A stretch of DNA of 64,000 nt, from NCBI RefSeq assembly GCF_001625215.2, contig NC_030389.2, positions 904,930-968,929 on the forward strand. The letters run 5' to 3'. Source of the DNA: Daucus carota subsp. sativus. Its lineage: Eukaryota > Streptophyta > Magnoliopsida > Apiales > Apiaceae. Position 1 is the first letter of the stretch, and each line of letters starts with the position of its first letter. Position numbers and translations under genes: made by a program. Positions 1 through 10,900 of the stretch are shown here, piece after piece. The notes beneath the pieces are model-generated. The model was not told where the DNA came from, ran no database searches, and saw only the letters and a list, made by a program, of their open reading frames with translations.

Positions 1-871
1 AGATACTCAATATTGAGATTCTCAAGTTTCTGGAAACAAATCAACATCACATAAATGTCATATATATCAACTTACCTTCATTTTCGTCTAATTGTGTTTT
101 TTGTTGTATAACATTTCTCTATAGAACCTAGCTGATCATATGTCTAAATTAATTAAAAATGCATAAATACCTTACTAAAAGTTGGATTGTGAATAATTTC
201 GTTAGTGATCCAGATTTTCTGATCAGGAAACTGGTTCTTCGCCTCGTAAACTAGCTGGATTGCCCTCTCAACACCCCAGCAAAAACCATATGATTTTGCA
301 AGTTTCACAGTAATATCTCCCCATGTATATTCATACTCGTTTGCCCTCAGAGTTTTTATGATATCACCTACAGTACAAAAGAAAACGGGTAAGTAGTTGC
401 ATGCAGGGGCGGATCTAGCATGGGATTTCTCCAGGTATCAAGCAAATTTTTTAGATCATATCTTTATATCCATAAATTCAATTCTATAATTTTATAAAAT
501 TTAGAATCATGAAAAAATGTGAATTTTTTTTTTTAAAGAGGACACGTGTCCCGGCTGGTAATCGAAACTGCTATATCCGGCCCCGGTTGCATGCATGCAT
601 GCAAAAAACCTCCCAAAGAACAAATTAATGGAACCAACTTACTTCCATACTCTCTTGATATTAGGTCAAGAGTCTTTTGTTTCTGTCCAAAGCCTTGCCT
701 ATTGTAATTTGGCCTCCTTATCAAGTTTTTCCGAAACTTCTTGGTGTCAAACTCTGGATCCGTCGATAGACTTGACATGCATCTAAACAAGGAGATTGGT
801 TTAGTTGTGAGCCTGTGTTGCGTCGAAAACTGGCCAGAAGTGAGGCCGGAAAATTGGAAAGATATCGACAT
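1..871 (-). CDS. HDR: 4-hydroxy-3-methylbut-2-enyl diphosphate reductase (IspH), 5' part
   Basis: Last enzyme of the plastid MEP pathway; it reduces HMBPP to IPP and DMAPP with a [4Fe-4S] cluster. Three exons are visible on the minus strand: 871-643, 367-171 and 29-1, the last cut by the window edge. The start at 871 gives a Ser/Thr/Phe-rich leader (MSISFQFSG...) typical of a plastid transit peptide. The plant-specific block follows (FRKNL, then NYNRQGFG), then YEYTWGD and YGFCWGVERA, whose Cys is the first cluster ligand. NEIIHNP holds the conserved active-site His. The introns (642-368 and 170-30) are GT-AG and keep the frame. Intron 1 contains a hAT-type MITE. The rest of the gene lies left of the window. 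Identity rests on close agreement with remembered plant HDR sequences. Confidence 0.95.
404..585. mobile_element. hAT-type MITE in HDR intron 1
   Basis: An 182-bp insertion flanked by an exact 8-bp direct repeat, GTTGCATG, at 396-403 and 586-593. It starts CAGGGGCGGATCTAG and ends with the approximate inverse CTATATCCGGCCCCG. An 8-bp target duplication plus CAGGG-type termini is the hAT signature. It has no coding capacity, so it is non-autonomous. Confidence 0.75.
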
Positions 872-1840
872 CTGTAATCAGCAAGTTGATATGCGTTGAT
901 GTAATTATGGAAATAATATATTTACCAGATGCTGCAACTTTTATAATGGTGCTGAACTTCCTGCAACTTGTAGATTTACTATTAAAATAAGTGAGGTGAT
1001 CCAGCGATTGTTTGTAACCATCTCTCAATAGATAACTTTTAGTTAGTCAGGAAGAAGGAAAAAAAATAAAATTAAGGTGGTGTTTGAGAGCCGCACAGAA
1101 GCACTTCTTAACTTTCGAATCTGAAAATAAGTCTCTCATAACATATGTGACAATCGGGTCAAATACCGAGTCTTTTTCAAAAATAGAGTCAAATTCCAAA
1201 TTCTGAATCCGAAAATAATCCCAAATATACTGGCCAAACTGAATAAGCCCAAATACACCGGCCTAGCTGCAACAACTTGAGTAATTTACAATACCAACAC
1301 AAATCTCGAAAAGATCATGATTTTGTGGGTACAATTAGTAGTAGTAGTACTTATGATTATAAATTGAACTAAAGTCTCCACCCTTTTCGATGTGCGACTG
1401 AGATGTTACAAAGAAACACTATTTTTTAAATTAACGCAGACGACCTTTGCATCAATAGCTCATCCGTATTTTTTTTAACTCTAACAACATAATTATAGAA
1501 GATAAGTACAGAAACAAGATGATGGATCAGTATTCATCAGGTCAAATCATTAACCTTGAGAGGCCATTGTTAATTTTAACTAATTAAATGCACATATGGA
1601 TTTTCTATGAATTTTTTTATGACATTAAGACAGTAGGGTTGGACACAGCTCGTTGGCTTCTATCCAAGAAAGAAAAATAATAAAATGTGTACTTTCAGAT
1701 TGTAATTGCTATTCTGTGTCATCCTAACAACTACAACAATTTCTTAATCACCTATCCTATTTAGCTGGAGCACGAGTCTTTTTTTTATAGAACACTGACA
1801 GATCCGCTGAAATGATTAATAATTTGTTGCCGAATATTTA
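872..1840. other. Intergenic stretch upstream of HDR
   Basis: No gene seen. This stretch holds the HDR promoter and any 5' UTR. The segment at about 1076-1265 (GGTGGTGTTTGAGAGCC to ACACCGGCC) may be an eroded TIR element, but its ends do not pair well enough to call. Confidence 0.5.
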
Positions 1841-2222
1841 GAGCATCTCTAAGAGTCTCCTTGTTAGCTCCTAAATATAATATAAAAAATGTGGCTCTTA
1901 GTAATTTAGGACAAAGTTAAGAGTGTAAACTCCAACAATATTCTCTACATCTCTTCTCTAATTCATATTTTATTCATATATTGGGCTCCACTATAACAAA
2001 AGAGAGGGAAAGATGGAGGTGAATTGGAAGGGAGGATTTTTTTATTGTGAAAAAATAAGTTAGGAGCCATGTGGTGGCTCTCAACTTTGAGGAGAGAGGA
2101 GAGAGAAACAAGAGGCTCTTAGTGATTTAAGAGCCATTTAAGAGTCTTTTAGGGCAACATTTTTTTTCTCCCTCCTCAAATCTTAAGTTAGGAGCCTAAA
2201 TGAAGAGTCTGTTGGAGAGCTC
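1841..2222. mobile_element. PIF/Harbinger-type MITE
   Basis: A 382-bp element between TTA target duplications (1838-1840 and 2223-2225). It begins GAGCATCTCTAAGAGTCTC and the inverse of its right end reads GAGCTCTCCAACAGACTCTT, giving imperfect terminal inverted repeats. Subterminal segments with TTAGGAGCC/GGCTCTTA words recur in both orientations. A TTA duplication with GAGC-type ends fits the PIF/Harbinger group. No coding capacity. Confidence 0.65.
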
Positions 2223-3113
2223 TTAGTCGGTGAAAGTTGAACGAGATGTTTATGTTAAAAAATAAAGAGACCCTTAATGTAGGTACATCATACATGTTAT
2301 GTCACTCGATGCTGGAAACAGATTTGAAATTTCCCTTTCGGGATTTTCTTTTTTAAATCACTCCTGGAAGTTTGCTTACACAAATAAATCTACTAAAAAG
2401 AGCCTGAAACGGCCACGATACCTTCTCTATCTATCTCCCTATTTTTACTCCAACATCATGATCATTGAGCTGCATAATAATATATGACATTATCTTCAAA
2501 ATTTTAATGGATAAAAAGTTAAATATAAAATTGATAGTGGAGGTCATGTATCACTTTGCTCACTGATCTCAACGGGATATCAAATTCGAGTATGCTTTTT
2601 CTTAACTCGGGATTTGATAAAAAAATTATTTAAAACAAGTTTCATATGAGGTTGTTTTAAAGAACACTTGCAATAGCATCATTATTAATTGTTTATTCTA
2701 TAATGGTATTTTTCAAACGAGAAACTTTTTCATAATTAATTATGTTCAAACCCTTTCATCAAATATAAGTTCTTAAGTAGAATCAAGTATTTCATAATTT
2801 AATATACACAAAATCACAAGCATATATTAGTAATCATAATTCTGTTGCTTTCAAAAAAAAATAATCATAATTCTGTTATCCACTACAAATTCAACATATA
2901 AATTCAATCAAAATATACTAATAATTATTTAAATTGTGTGAAGTATTGATAATAGAGTTATTAACCTTGGTGTTGATAAAAGAAGCAACTAGAACCGATA
3001 GATGAAAAGTTTGACAAATCAAAATTTTACACTTGTTTGATCTTCTCTCTTAATTTCGTTATATGTGGAAGGTTTATATTCTTGATTTGGGATTTTGCTT
3101 GCTGCACTGTGCT
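2223..3113. other. AT-rich intergenic DNA
   Basis: No gene, RNA or element ends recognised. The open frame at 2299-2487 lacks any protein-like pattern and was not called. Confidence 0.4.
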
Positions 3114-3354
3114 GAGGGGTAAATAAAAAACCGACCTAACCCGCCTCTTATTTTGGCAAAATAAACCGAACCGTCCAAAACCCGATATATAGCTGGGTTC
3201 ATTTTATATTAACCCGAATATATTGGGTTGGGTTAGAATTTATGAAATATTAACCCTTATGCAGCCCAACCCTACCATTTACATAATACTAGTCCAATTT
3301 TAAATTAAAATTATTGTCGTATTTATAAGTTGAAGTCAATTTCACACTTGTGTG

Positions 3355-4865
3355 TAGGGGTAAGCAAAACCGAACCAGAACCGAAAAACCAAACCGAACC
3401 GTATAAATTCGGTCTGGTTTGGTTCTAATTTTTTCATAATTTTGGTCTATTTGATTTTTCGGTCTGGACAGAATTAAATTTCGGTTTGGTTTGGTCTTTC
3501 ACAAAAAATTCGTTTTTCGACCGAATAGAACGAACTTTTTATATTAATATATTAAATGTAATATATGTTAATAGTAATACTATGAGGCCGTTTGGCTGAG
3601 TTTAAAAGAAGTGACTTATTACTTAAAGTAAAGAAGTGGATAAGAATTGAGAAGTTGGTTTGGACTTATAAGCTATTATAAGTGTTTGGATACCAAGACT
3701 TATAAGTTTTTTAAGTGTTTGGATAACCTAACTTATAAGTTAGTATAGTTTCGTAGTTTTGTAATATAATTATTTGATATTTATGAAATAAATTGAGAAA
3801 AGTTGATGAAAATATTAGATTAGATTAATATTTATATTATATAAATTTTTTTTTCTCACATTTAACTATTTAAGTGATGTATAAGTGTGTGTAAAAATTT
3901 ATCTAAATATTAATATATTTGAGTATTTCATAAAATTGAAGACAAAAATTTTAATAAAAAAATTTCTTATATTCAATCACCCCATATTTGGATGGAGATA
4001 ACATGAAGTAGACAACATGAATAAAAAATAAACAAAAATAATAGGTTGTTTCACAGAAAAAAACAAAAACAATAGGTAGCAGAATATCACGGGTTTAGAA
4101 CAGAAACAACAGTGCGTGACAGGAAGCTGAAAAAAGCTGGAGTTCCCCAAAAAGCCCCGTTTCATAGCTTTTCTCCTTGACTTCTTTTACTTTTTTTAAG
4201 TACTTTGTATCATTTGCCAAACACACAGCAGAAAAGAGGAAGTGGACTTCTAGGCTTTTAAGCCCAGAAATCCAATTCCCAAACACCCCCTATATCTTTC
4301 TTCTTAGATTATAAGTCTGATTCTAGAATCCTCACCCCAGCTGAAACATAATAATCTGATTTATATGTGAATCCACGTATCTGTAGCTTGTTTATAACAA
4401 ATACTTCCCCAGAATAGCAACCATTTCCGGTAGAGAAAAAATTAGTGTTTGTAGTGTTAATGGAGGCTACAAACAGTCCACTGATTATCACTGAAAAATG
4501 CTGGATCACCTGGTTTGGCCCTTTCTCCTAATTAGATGATAATCATCTCCTTTTTGATTATAGTTTGCTTGAAGTATATGTGTGGAGTGTGGAGATTCAT
4601 GTAAGCTTCCTTTTACTCTGAAAAATCTGGCAGGAGATGCAGCAACTTGGAAGACCAAAAATCCTCTTTCTTGCGATTGGAATGTCAAAAAGACAAAAAG
4701 AATCGGTTCTTAGAGAAAGAACCGAACCGGATTATTCCGGTTCGATTCCGGTTCGACAATAAGATAATTTCAGTTCGATTCGATCTGGGAAAAATTACTA
4801 GTTCAGTTCTTGGTTCTTTCGGTTCGGTCTAGTTCTGGACCGAACCAACCGAATGCTCATCTCTA
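3355..4865. mobile_element. Inner hAT element (ACCGAACC-rich), inserted in the outer hAT
   Basis: Left end TAGGGGTAAGCAAAACCGAA. The inverse of the right end is TAGAGATGAGCATTCGGTTG. It is flanked by an 8-bp duplication with one difference: CTTGTGTG at 3347-3354 and CTTGTGTT at 4866-4873. Both subterminal regions are packed with CCGAACC/GGTTCGG words (3365-3535 and 4705-4855). No coding capacity. It is interrupted by the element at 3584-4290. Confidence 0.75.
3584..4290. mobile_element. Innermost TIR element (GGCCGTTTGG family), copy 1
   Basis: Starts GAGGCCGTTTGGC; the inverse of the right end reads GGGGGTGTTTGGGAATTGG. A 3-bp TAT direct repeat flanks it (3581-3583 and 4291-4293). The left interior (AAAAGAAGTGACTTATTAC) recurs in the copy at 28265-28678, showing one family. 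No gene inside. The superfamily is uncertain: a 3-bp duplication fits PIF/Harbinger or CACTA better than hAT. Confidence 0.65.
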
Positions 4866-5347
4866 CTTGTGTTATTGTTATAGTGTTATAATAAATGATG
4901 TTCATTGTAAGGTTGATAACTAATTATTTTACTCCACTGACAATATTCAAACATTAAATGTTAAATCATATAAAGAACTCAACTGCAAATGTTTTCTGTG
5001 GAATGATTTGCAAATGTGAAAAGTGTGATAAATATTATTATCTGAAAAATATTAAATGTCTTTGAAGAAACTAAGTTTTATGCGTTTCTCGTCAAATAAT
5101 CATTATATAGCACGAACTATGTACATATGTATACATGTTTTGTGGACATAATAAAAATTGATTGTAGTGTTTTAAATTATTTTGTGACTTTGACAAGGTA
5201 ATAACCTGACCCAACCCAATGTATAAATTATAAAAATCGGTAAAATATAATTTTTGAGGGTCGGGTTCAAATTTTTATAAACCGAATATAGTGGGTTGGT
5301 TTGATTTTATGCTCAAGCCCGGCTAACTCGACCCATGTTCATCCCTA

Positions 5348-6350
5348 ACTGTGCTAGACAACCGAACTTTAATTTTAGAAAATATTGTGGTTAAAAAATT
5401 TCAAATTTTGATCATCACAATACCAAATCCGAGCTTCCACCATGAAAGCAAGACATCACATGATAAATTTTGTATGATAAAAATGATTGAACATTATAGA
5501 TTCCACTAGAGCAATATCGACATTGTCACCGGTCCGACTCCAGCCATGACTGTCTTTAACATTACGTATTTACTTTTCAAAAAGAAAATATAAGTATAAA
5601 AATGTTTATATGATTCCAAAAAACTGTATCAAATAATTAAAAATTATTCTTAATTTATGAAAATATTTGTCTTAACTTTCAATTCACATAATCAAATTTC
5701 ATATATTAATTATAAATTAATGATCTTTCAAATTCATGTATTATATGTAATCAACTGATCTCTTAAATCAATAATTCACAACTCCAACTATTTTATAAAT
5801 AATTTTTAATTTTATCCATCACATCACATATCAAACTACTTGAGAAGCCGCACAATTAATATTTGTAAAATAAAATAAATTTGCGGCGTCTTATAAAAAT
5901 CATATTAGTGATTCAAAATTAATATTTGTTGAATTAAATATATTTTATATTATAAACATCTTGAGTATGAACAGAAAAAATACCTAAGAGTATATGCTTG
6001 TCATTAATACGAGCATTAATCATGTCAGGACGTATTACTCAAATCCATGCAGGGGTATATTGGTGTTTTTGATATACAACTTTTCCAAAAAATATGGTCA
6101 TAGTCTTGGAAGAAAAGTAAATCTTTTTCGTAAAATTTAAAAACAACAAACATGTCCGATGAACAAAACAAATATTATAAAAGAATAACAACAAACATAT
6201 ATTACTAACAGTTAATTTATTGACCTTTTATCCATCAATATTATGTCAAGACTATATTCTTCTTCCATGTTTGGATTTGTCGACTCCCACGTCGACAAAC
6301 TCTTACTCTTAACAGTCAATCATCTTTATCGCTATTCCAAGCATATAGTA
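5348..6350. other. AT-rich intergenic DNA
   Basis: No gene or element ends recognised beyond the target-site copy of the outer hAT at its left edge. Only low-complexity A/T tracts. Confidence 0.4.
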
Positions 6351-6616
6351 CTCCCTCCGTCCCTTTCATTTCTTTACCCTTTCCTTTTTGGGATGTCCCA
6401 CCCAATTCTTTACATTTCAAAACTTACCAAAAATAGTCGATGGTCCCACCACTTCTCCACTTTTTCTTCCGTTTCACACTACTTTTACCTCACTATCTTC
6501 TTTTAATACATTAAAAATCAATGAATCCCACCACTACACCCACTTTTTTTTCTCTTTTCCACTACTTTATACATATTTCTTAACCTCCGTACCCAACCCA
6601 TTTGATACGGAGGGAG
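6351..6616. mobile_element. Stowaway-type MITE
   Basis: A 266-bp element with TA target duplication (6349-6350 and 6617-6618) and terminal inverted repeats CTCCCTCCGTCCC and, inverted, CTCCCTCCGTATC. The CTCCCTCCGT terminus and TA duplication are the hallmark of Tc1/mariner-derived Stowaway MITEs. Open frames inside are chance. Confidence 0.9.
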
Positions 6617-7191
6617 TATAACTCATTATTGTATTAGATGGAGAAGATACATAGACAAAAAAAATTGTTTATGTTAAATTTTATGATGTCTGACCTCAAT
6701 TTATAGGGGTTGATTTGAAAAAAAAGCCGATTTATGTGAATTTTTTTTTCAGCTTTTGATATTAACCTTTTCCAAAATTATGATCATAGTCTTGGATGAA
6801 AAGTAAGCCTTTTTCTGTATCAAAATAATTGAAAAGAAGTTTAAAAACCCTGATTTGATATTTATTAAGGTAGGTAGTTTTTATTTTTGATATATTGAAA
6901 AAGGTAGTTTTGAAACTTTGTTCAAATATATCCGAAACTAAAAAGATTAATTTTTATTTTTGATATTTTTAAAATTAAAATCATAATTTGAAATTTTCTT
7001 CCAATAATTTTGATATTAAAAAAGGTAGATAGATTTCATTTTTGATATTTTGAAAAAGATAATTCTGAAACTTGCTTCTAACATATCCGAAATTAAAAAA
7101 AGTATTTTTATTTTTGATTATTTTCATCTAAAAATTCAAGAAAATCAGAAAAATAGAACGGACCTCTCTCAATCTAGACGCGCTTCTCGTT

Positions 7192-7222
<31 letters not shown>

Positions 7223-7385
7223 TTTATTTATTATTTATTATTGATGGTTGATGATTATTTTAATATCTTGACACTATATTCGTAGAAATATTAACAAAAT
7301 AATATTTTAAATAAAAAAATAATTTAAAAGCAATTTCCTAATATTAATTTTTAATTAAAATGATTAAATATCGGGAAACACTCAC
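6617..7385. other. AT-rich spacer with a (TA)n tract
   Basis: No gene seen. It has a dinucleotide TA run at about 7199-7222. Loosely repeated words built on GGTAGTTTT and TTTTTGATATT at 6865-7120 suggest an eroded local duplication. Confidence 0.45.
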
Positions 7386-7803
7386 GGGATGTATTCGATT
7401 GGGATTTTAATGGATTATTTTTAATTTATGGATTTTAATGGATTGTATGAGATTTTGATTTGTGCGGATTCTTGATAAAATGTCGCAGAGTTGATAGGAT
7501 TTAAGTACAGTGTTCAAAATTCGATTGATTTTGGTGGGATTTCAAAAAACTTAAAATACACTGAAAAATGCTGCAAAATCCATCATTTTGCGAAATGCAA
7601 TAAAATCTATCAGCATTTGAATACCATCAGATTTTAAAGCATTATTTGAAATTCCAATTGAATACCACTAGATTTTGTAGCTTAATTTAGAGTCCCAATT
7701 AAATACCTCAAGATTTTAAGATATTTCAAACAATCCCAATCGTATATCCTGAAATTTTATGAATGCAAAAAAATGCTTTAAAATCCCAATCTAATAAAAC
7801 CTT
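7386..7803. mobile_element. PIF-like MITE (GGGTGTATTCGATTGG family), copy 1
   Basis: Left end GGGATGTATTCGATTGGGAT followed by TTTTAATGGATT. The right part carries the inverse words AAAATCCCAATC. Same family as the better preserved copy at 56734-57197, sharing the TGGGATTTTAA ends and the middle segment TTTCAAAAAACTTAAAATAC in opposite orientation. Its right terminus is degraded, so this copy is older. It lies about 170 bp upstream of the ARI start codon, in the likely promoter. Confidence 0.7.
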
Positions 7804-7969
7804 TCTCAAACTATAAGATGCTAAGGGGTAAACGTAAAACCCCAATTTTCCACCCCCTCTGCCTTTCCTTTCCCATCCCGGCACTCCCATTAACTCTGAT
7901 CACTTTTATTAACACACACAAAAACACAATAAAACCCACAAAAACACACCCAACTGTGTGAAAACAAAG

Positions 7970-10900
7970 ATGGGTGAAGAATGCACGAGCATAGAAGATT
8001 ACTGCTACTCTGATTATGAACAGGACTCAGTTGATGAGAATTATGGTGATTTGGAGGCTGAGTCTCAGATGATCTTGCCTAAACGCCCTTCTACTAAGGT
8101 CTTTTATGTTTTTAGCACATTGGTTTTAATGAAGTTGTGATTTTTATTACATTGGTTTCTAAATTTTCTTGATGATTGTGTGAACAGTGGTTTGGTTTTG
8201 GTGGGGTTTGTGGTTGGAGGAATTGGGGTGATGGGTTGTGTTAAATTTGGGATTTGGTGTGATTTACGGCGATTTATTGGGTTTTGAATGATTGCTTTTT
8301 GCGGGGTTTAGGTAGTGTTTTGTTTTTGTTAAAGGGTGTAATGTGGATGTTGGCTTGAGTTTAGGGAGTAGGCGGTCGTAGTTTAAGGTGTTTCTTGTGC
8401 TTTGATTGATGAAAATTGTTTGGATTGTTTGAATTTGTCGATTATGGAATGTTGAGGTGATGGGTGGTTGTAATTGCATGTTGTATGAATTTTACTGCAA
8501 TTTGTGGTTTGTTGAATGATCTCCTTTTTGGGGGGTTTAGTTAGTGTTTTGTTTCTTGTTTACGCGTATAATGTGGATCTTGGTTTGAGTTTAGGAGGTA
8601 GGTTGTGTAATTTAATGTGTTTTCTTGTGCTTTAAATTAATGAATTTGTTTGATTTTGGTACTTGAAGGTAATGTTATATTGAGGTTGTTGCGATGACAT
8701 GGTTTTGCGATTCCATGGCAAATAATTGTTTCTTATATGTTGTGTTGGGGTTCAAGCATGGTCTCATTGTTTAGGCATTTTAATTAACAAAATTTAGGCG
8801 GGGAAGAATGGCTTTTAAATTTTAAGAGTCGAAAGTCGAGCATAATTAAGAGACCTTTGAGGTAAGATGGGTTGCTTTGATTTAGTTCTTGGGTTATGGT
8901 GCATGCCAGTTCAGTTAAATGCTAACTTAGTATATTGTTGTTTAATCTACTAACTTAAACCATCATATTGCTGCTTCTAAAGTTCTTTAAAGAATTAAAC
9001 ATAACTTCTAGAAAATCTTTTGCAGGTTATCACAAAAGAGTCCCTTCTGGCAGCACAGGTAAGAACAAATTACACAGTTACTTTTCTCCTTCTTTCTCAC
9101 TGTTCTTGTGCTTAACAAGGTTCTTTTGGCCCTTGTTTTGGATTTTATATGCATCGGTGTTTGTGTAGAAAGAAGACGTACGTCAAGTGATGGAATTGCT
9201 ATCCTTAAGAGAACAACATGCTCGCACTTTGCTTATTCATTATCGCTGGGATGTAGTAAAGTTGACTGCAATTCTTGTTGATAGGGACAGAGATTATTTG
9301 TTTTCTCAGGCAGGTGTACCTTTGGATGAGAACCATGTTGTTGGTTCTCTGGTGTGTTCATCTACAGTTATGTGCACTGTTTGCTTGGAAGATGTGCCTG
9401 GAAGAGAGGTAACAAAAATGGACTGTGGCCACAGCTTTTGCAACGATTGTGAGCACTATTTCCTTTATGATTTTTTTTTCTTGACAAAATAGTCCACAAC
9501 ATGACTAGGCAGTCTTTATCATTTAATACTTTTCTTTTCTGAATTGGTATATCATTGATGGTGTGAATCCAGCACCTTATTTATAACAGTGAAAATTCTT
9601 CTACTCTTCCCTTGTTGATGTCCTTTACCTTCCATGACCCAGTGACACAGATAGCAAGAGTGACTATTTTCCTAACAGAGTCTTTAGTTCAAAGACTTGA
9701 TTCTGCATCCTTTCTATTTAAAACTTAAAAAAGAAAATTCTTCTGGGAGAGTTACAGAAAAAGAATTCATTAAATCCCTAGGTCATTTACAGTAAAAGAA
9801 ATCATCAAATCCTGAAAATTAACTACACCGTCATTATTGGCACTGTTTCTTGGAAAGCTTTAGCCTGATGTAGATGTATATAACATATATCAATTGAGTG
9901 CTTCTCCTCTTCATGCCCCAGCCCCCCTGTGGAGCAGTTGTGAACATACCTTCCTTGTGAGATTCATTGGTCTATAAGACCATCAGTCCTGTGAAGATCT
10001 GGAGTTCAAACTGTGGTTTCTTCTGACAAGTTTAGCCTTTAGAATCACAGCTATACTAGGCAGCCTACAGTTAAGAGTATCTGCTATGATGGTCCTTTTT
10101 TAGTCTTTTATGCTTAGGTTTAAAATTCTGGAACCTGTTACACTTTTATGTGGTAGCGGTACTCTCATGCTGCGCATCTTTCTTTTCAGGCTGGACAGGC
10201 CATTTCATTGTTCAGATTAATGACGGGCAGAGTAAGCGTATAAAGTGCATGGCTGAAAAATGCTTTGCCATTTGCGATGAAGCTGTCATCAGACAACTGG
10301 TTAGTAAAAGGCACCCTGCTTTGGCTGAGAAATTCGAGCGATATCTTCTCGAGTCATATATTGAGGACAATAAAATGGTTAAATGGTGCCCAAGTGTCCC
10401 ACATTGTGGAAATGCTATACGCACCGAGGACGATGAATTTTGCGAAGTAGAATGTTCTTGTGGCTTACAATTCTGCTTCAGTTGCTTATCCGAAGCCCAC
10501 TCCCCTTGTTCATGTTTAATGTGGGAGCTTTGGAGCAAAAAATGTCAGTTGGAATCAGAAACAGTTACTTGGATTTCTGATAATACTAAAGCTTGTCCCA
10601 AGTGTCACAAACCTGTGGAGAAAAATGGTGGCTGCAACCTTGTGCGTTGTGTTTGTGGGCAATATTTTTGGTACTACTTTCTATCTCCTGCTATTGGCTT
10701 GTTTTTGCAATTGCACACTTGCACCAGTATATAGATTGAAGTGATAGTATTGTGCTATAACTTTTTGGTAGCTGCTCAAATTTGGAGATTTTAGTGCTCT
10801 AACCGTATCTGCAGTTTTCTACTCCCTCCAGCCTACCCATTCCTTTACACTTAGTTTGGACACGGAAGTTATAGAAGGAAGAAAAGTGGGTAAAATGATA

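Larger units (their letters stand above)
3114..5347. mobile_element. Outer non-autonomous hAT element of a three-level nest
   Basis: Bounded by a perfect 8-bp duplication, ACTGTGCT, at 3106-3113 and 5348-5355. The left end reads GAGGGGTAAATAAAAAACCG and the inverse of the right end TAGGGATGAACATGGGTCG, which are imperfect terminal inverted repeats. Subterminal regions are rich in AACCCG/CGGGTT words on both sides (3130-3260 and 5200-5340), as in non-autonomous hAT elements. No transposase frame is visible. It contains a second hAT element, which contains a third element. It must be older than both insertions. Confidence 0.75.

Noticed and set aside
10212-10538. 108-codon minus-strand frame across ARI exon 4
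   Set aside because: It is antisense to the conserved RBR coding exon and shows no domain pattern of its own.
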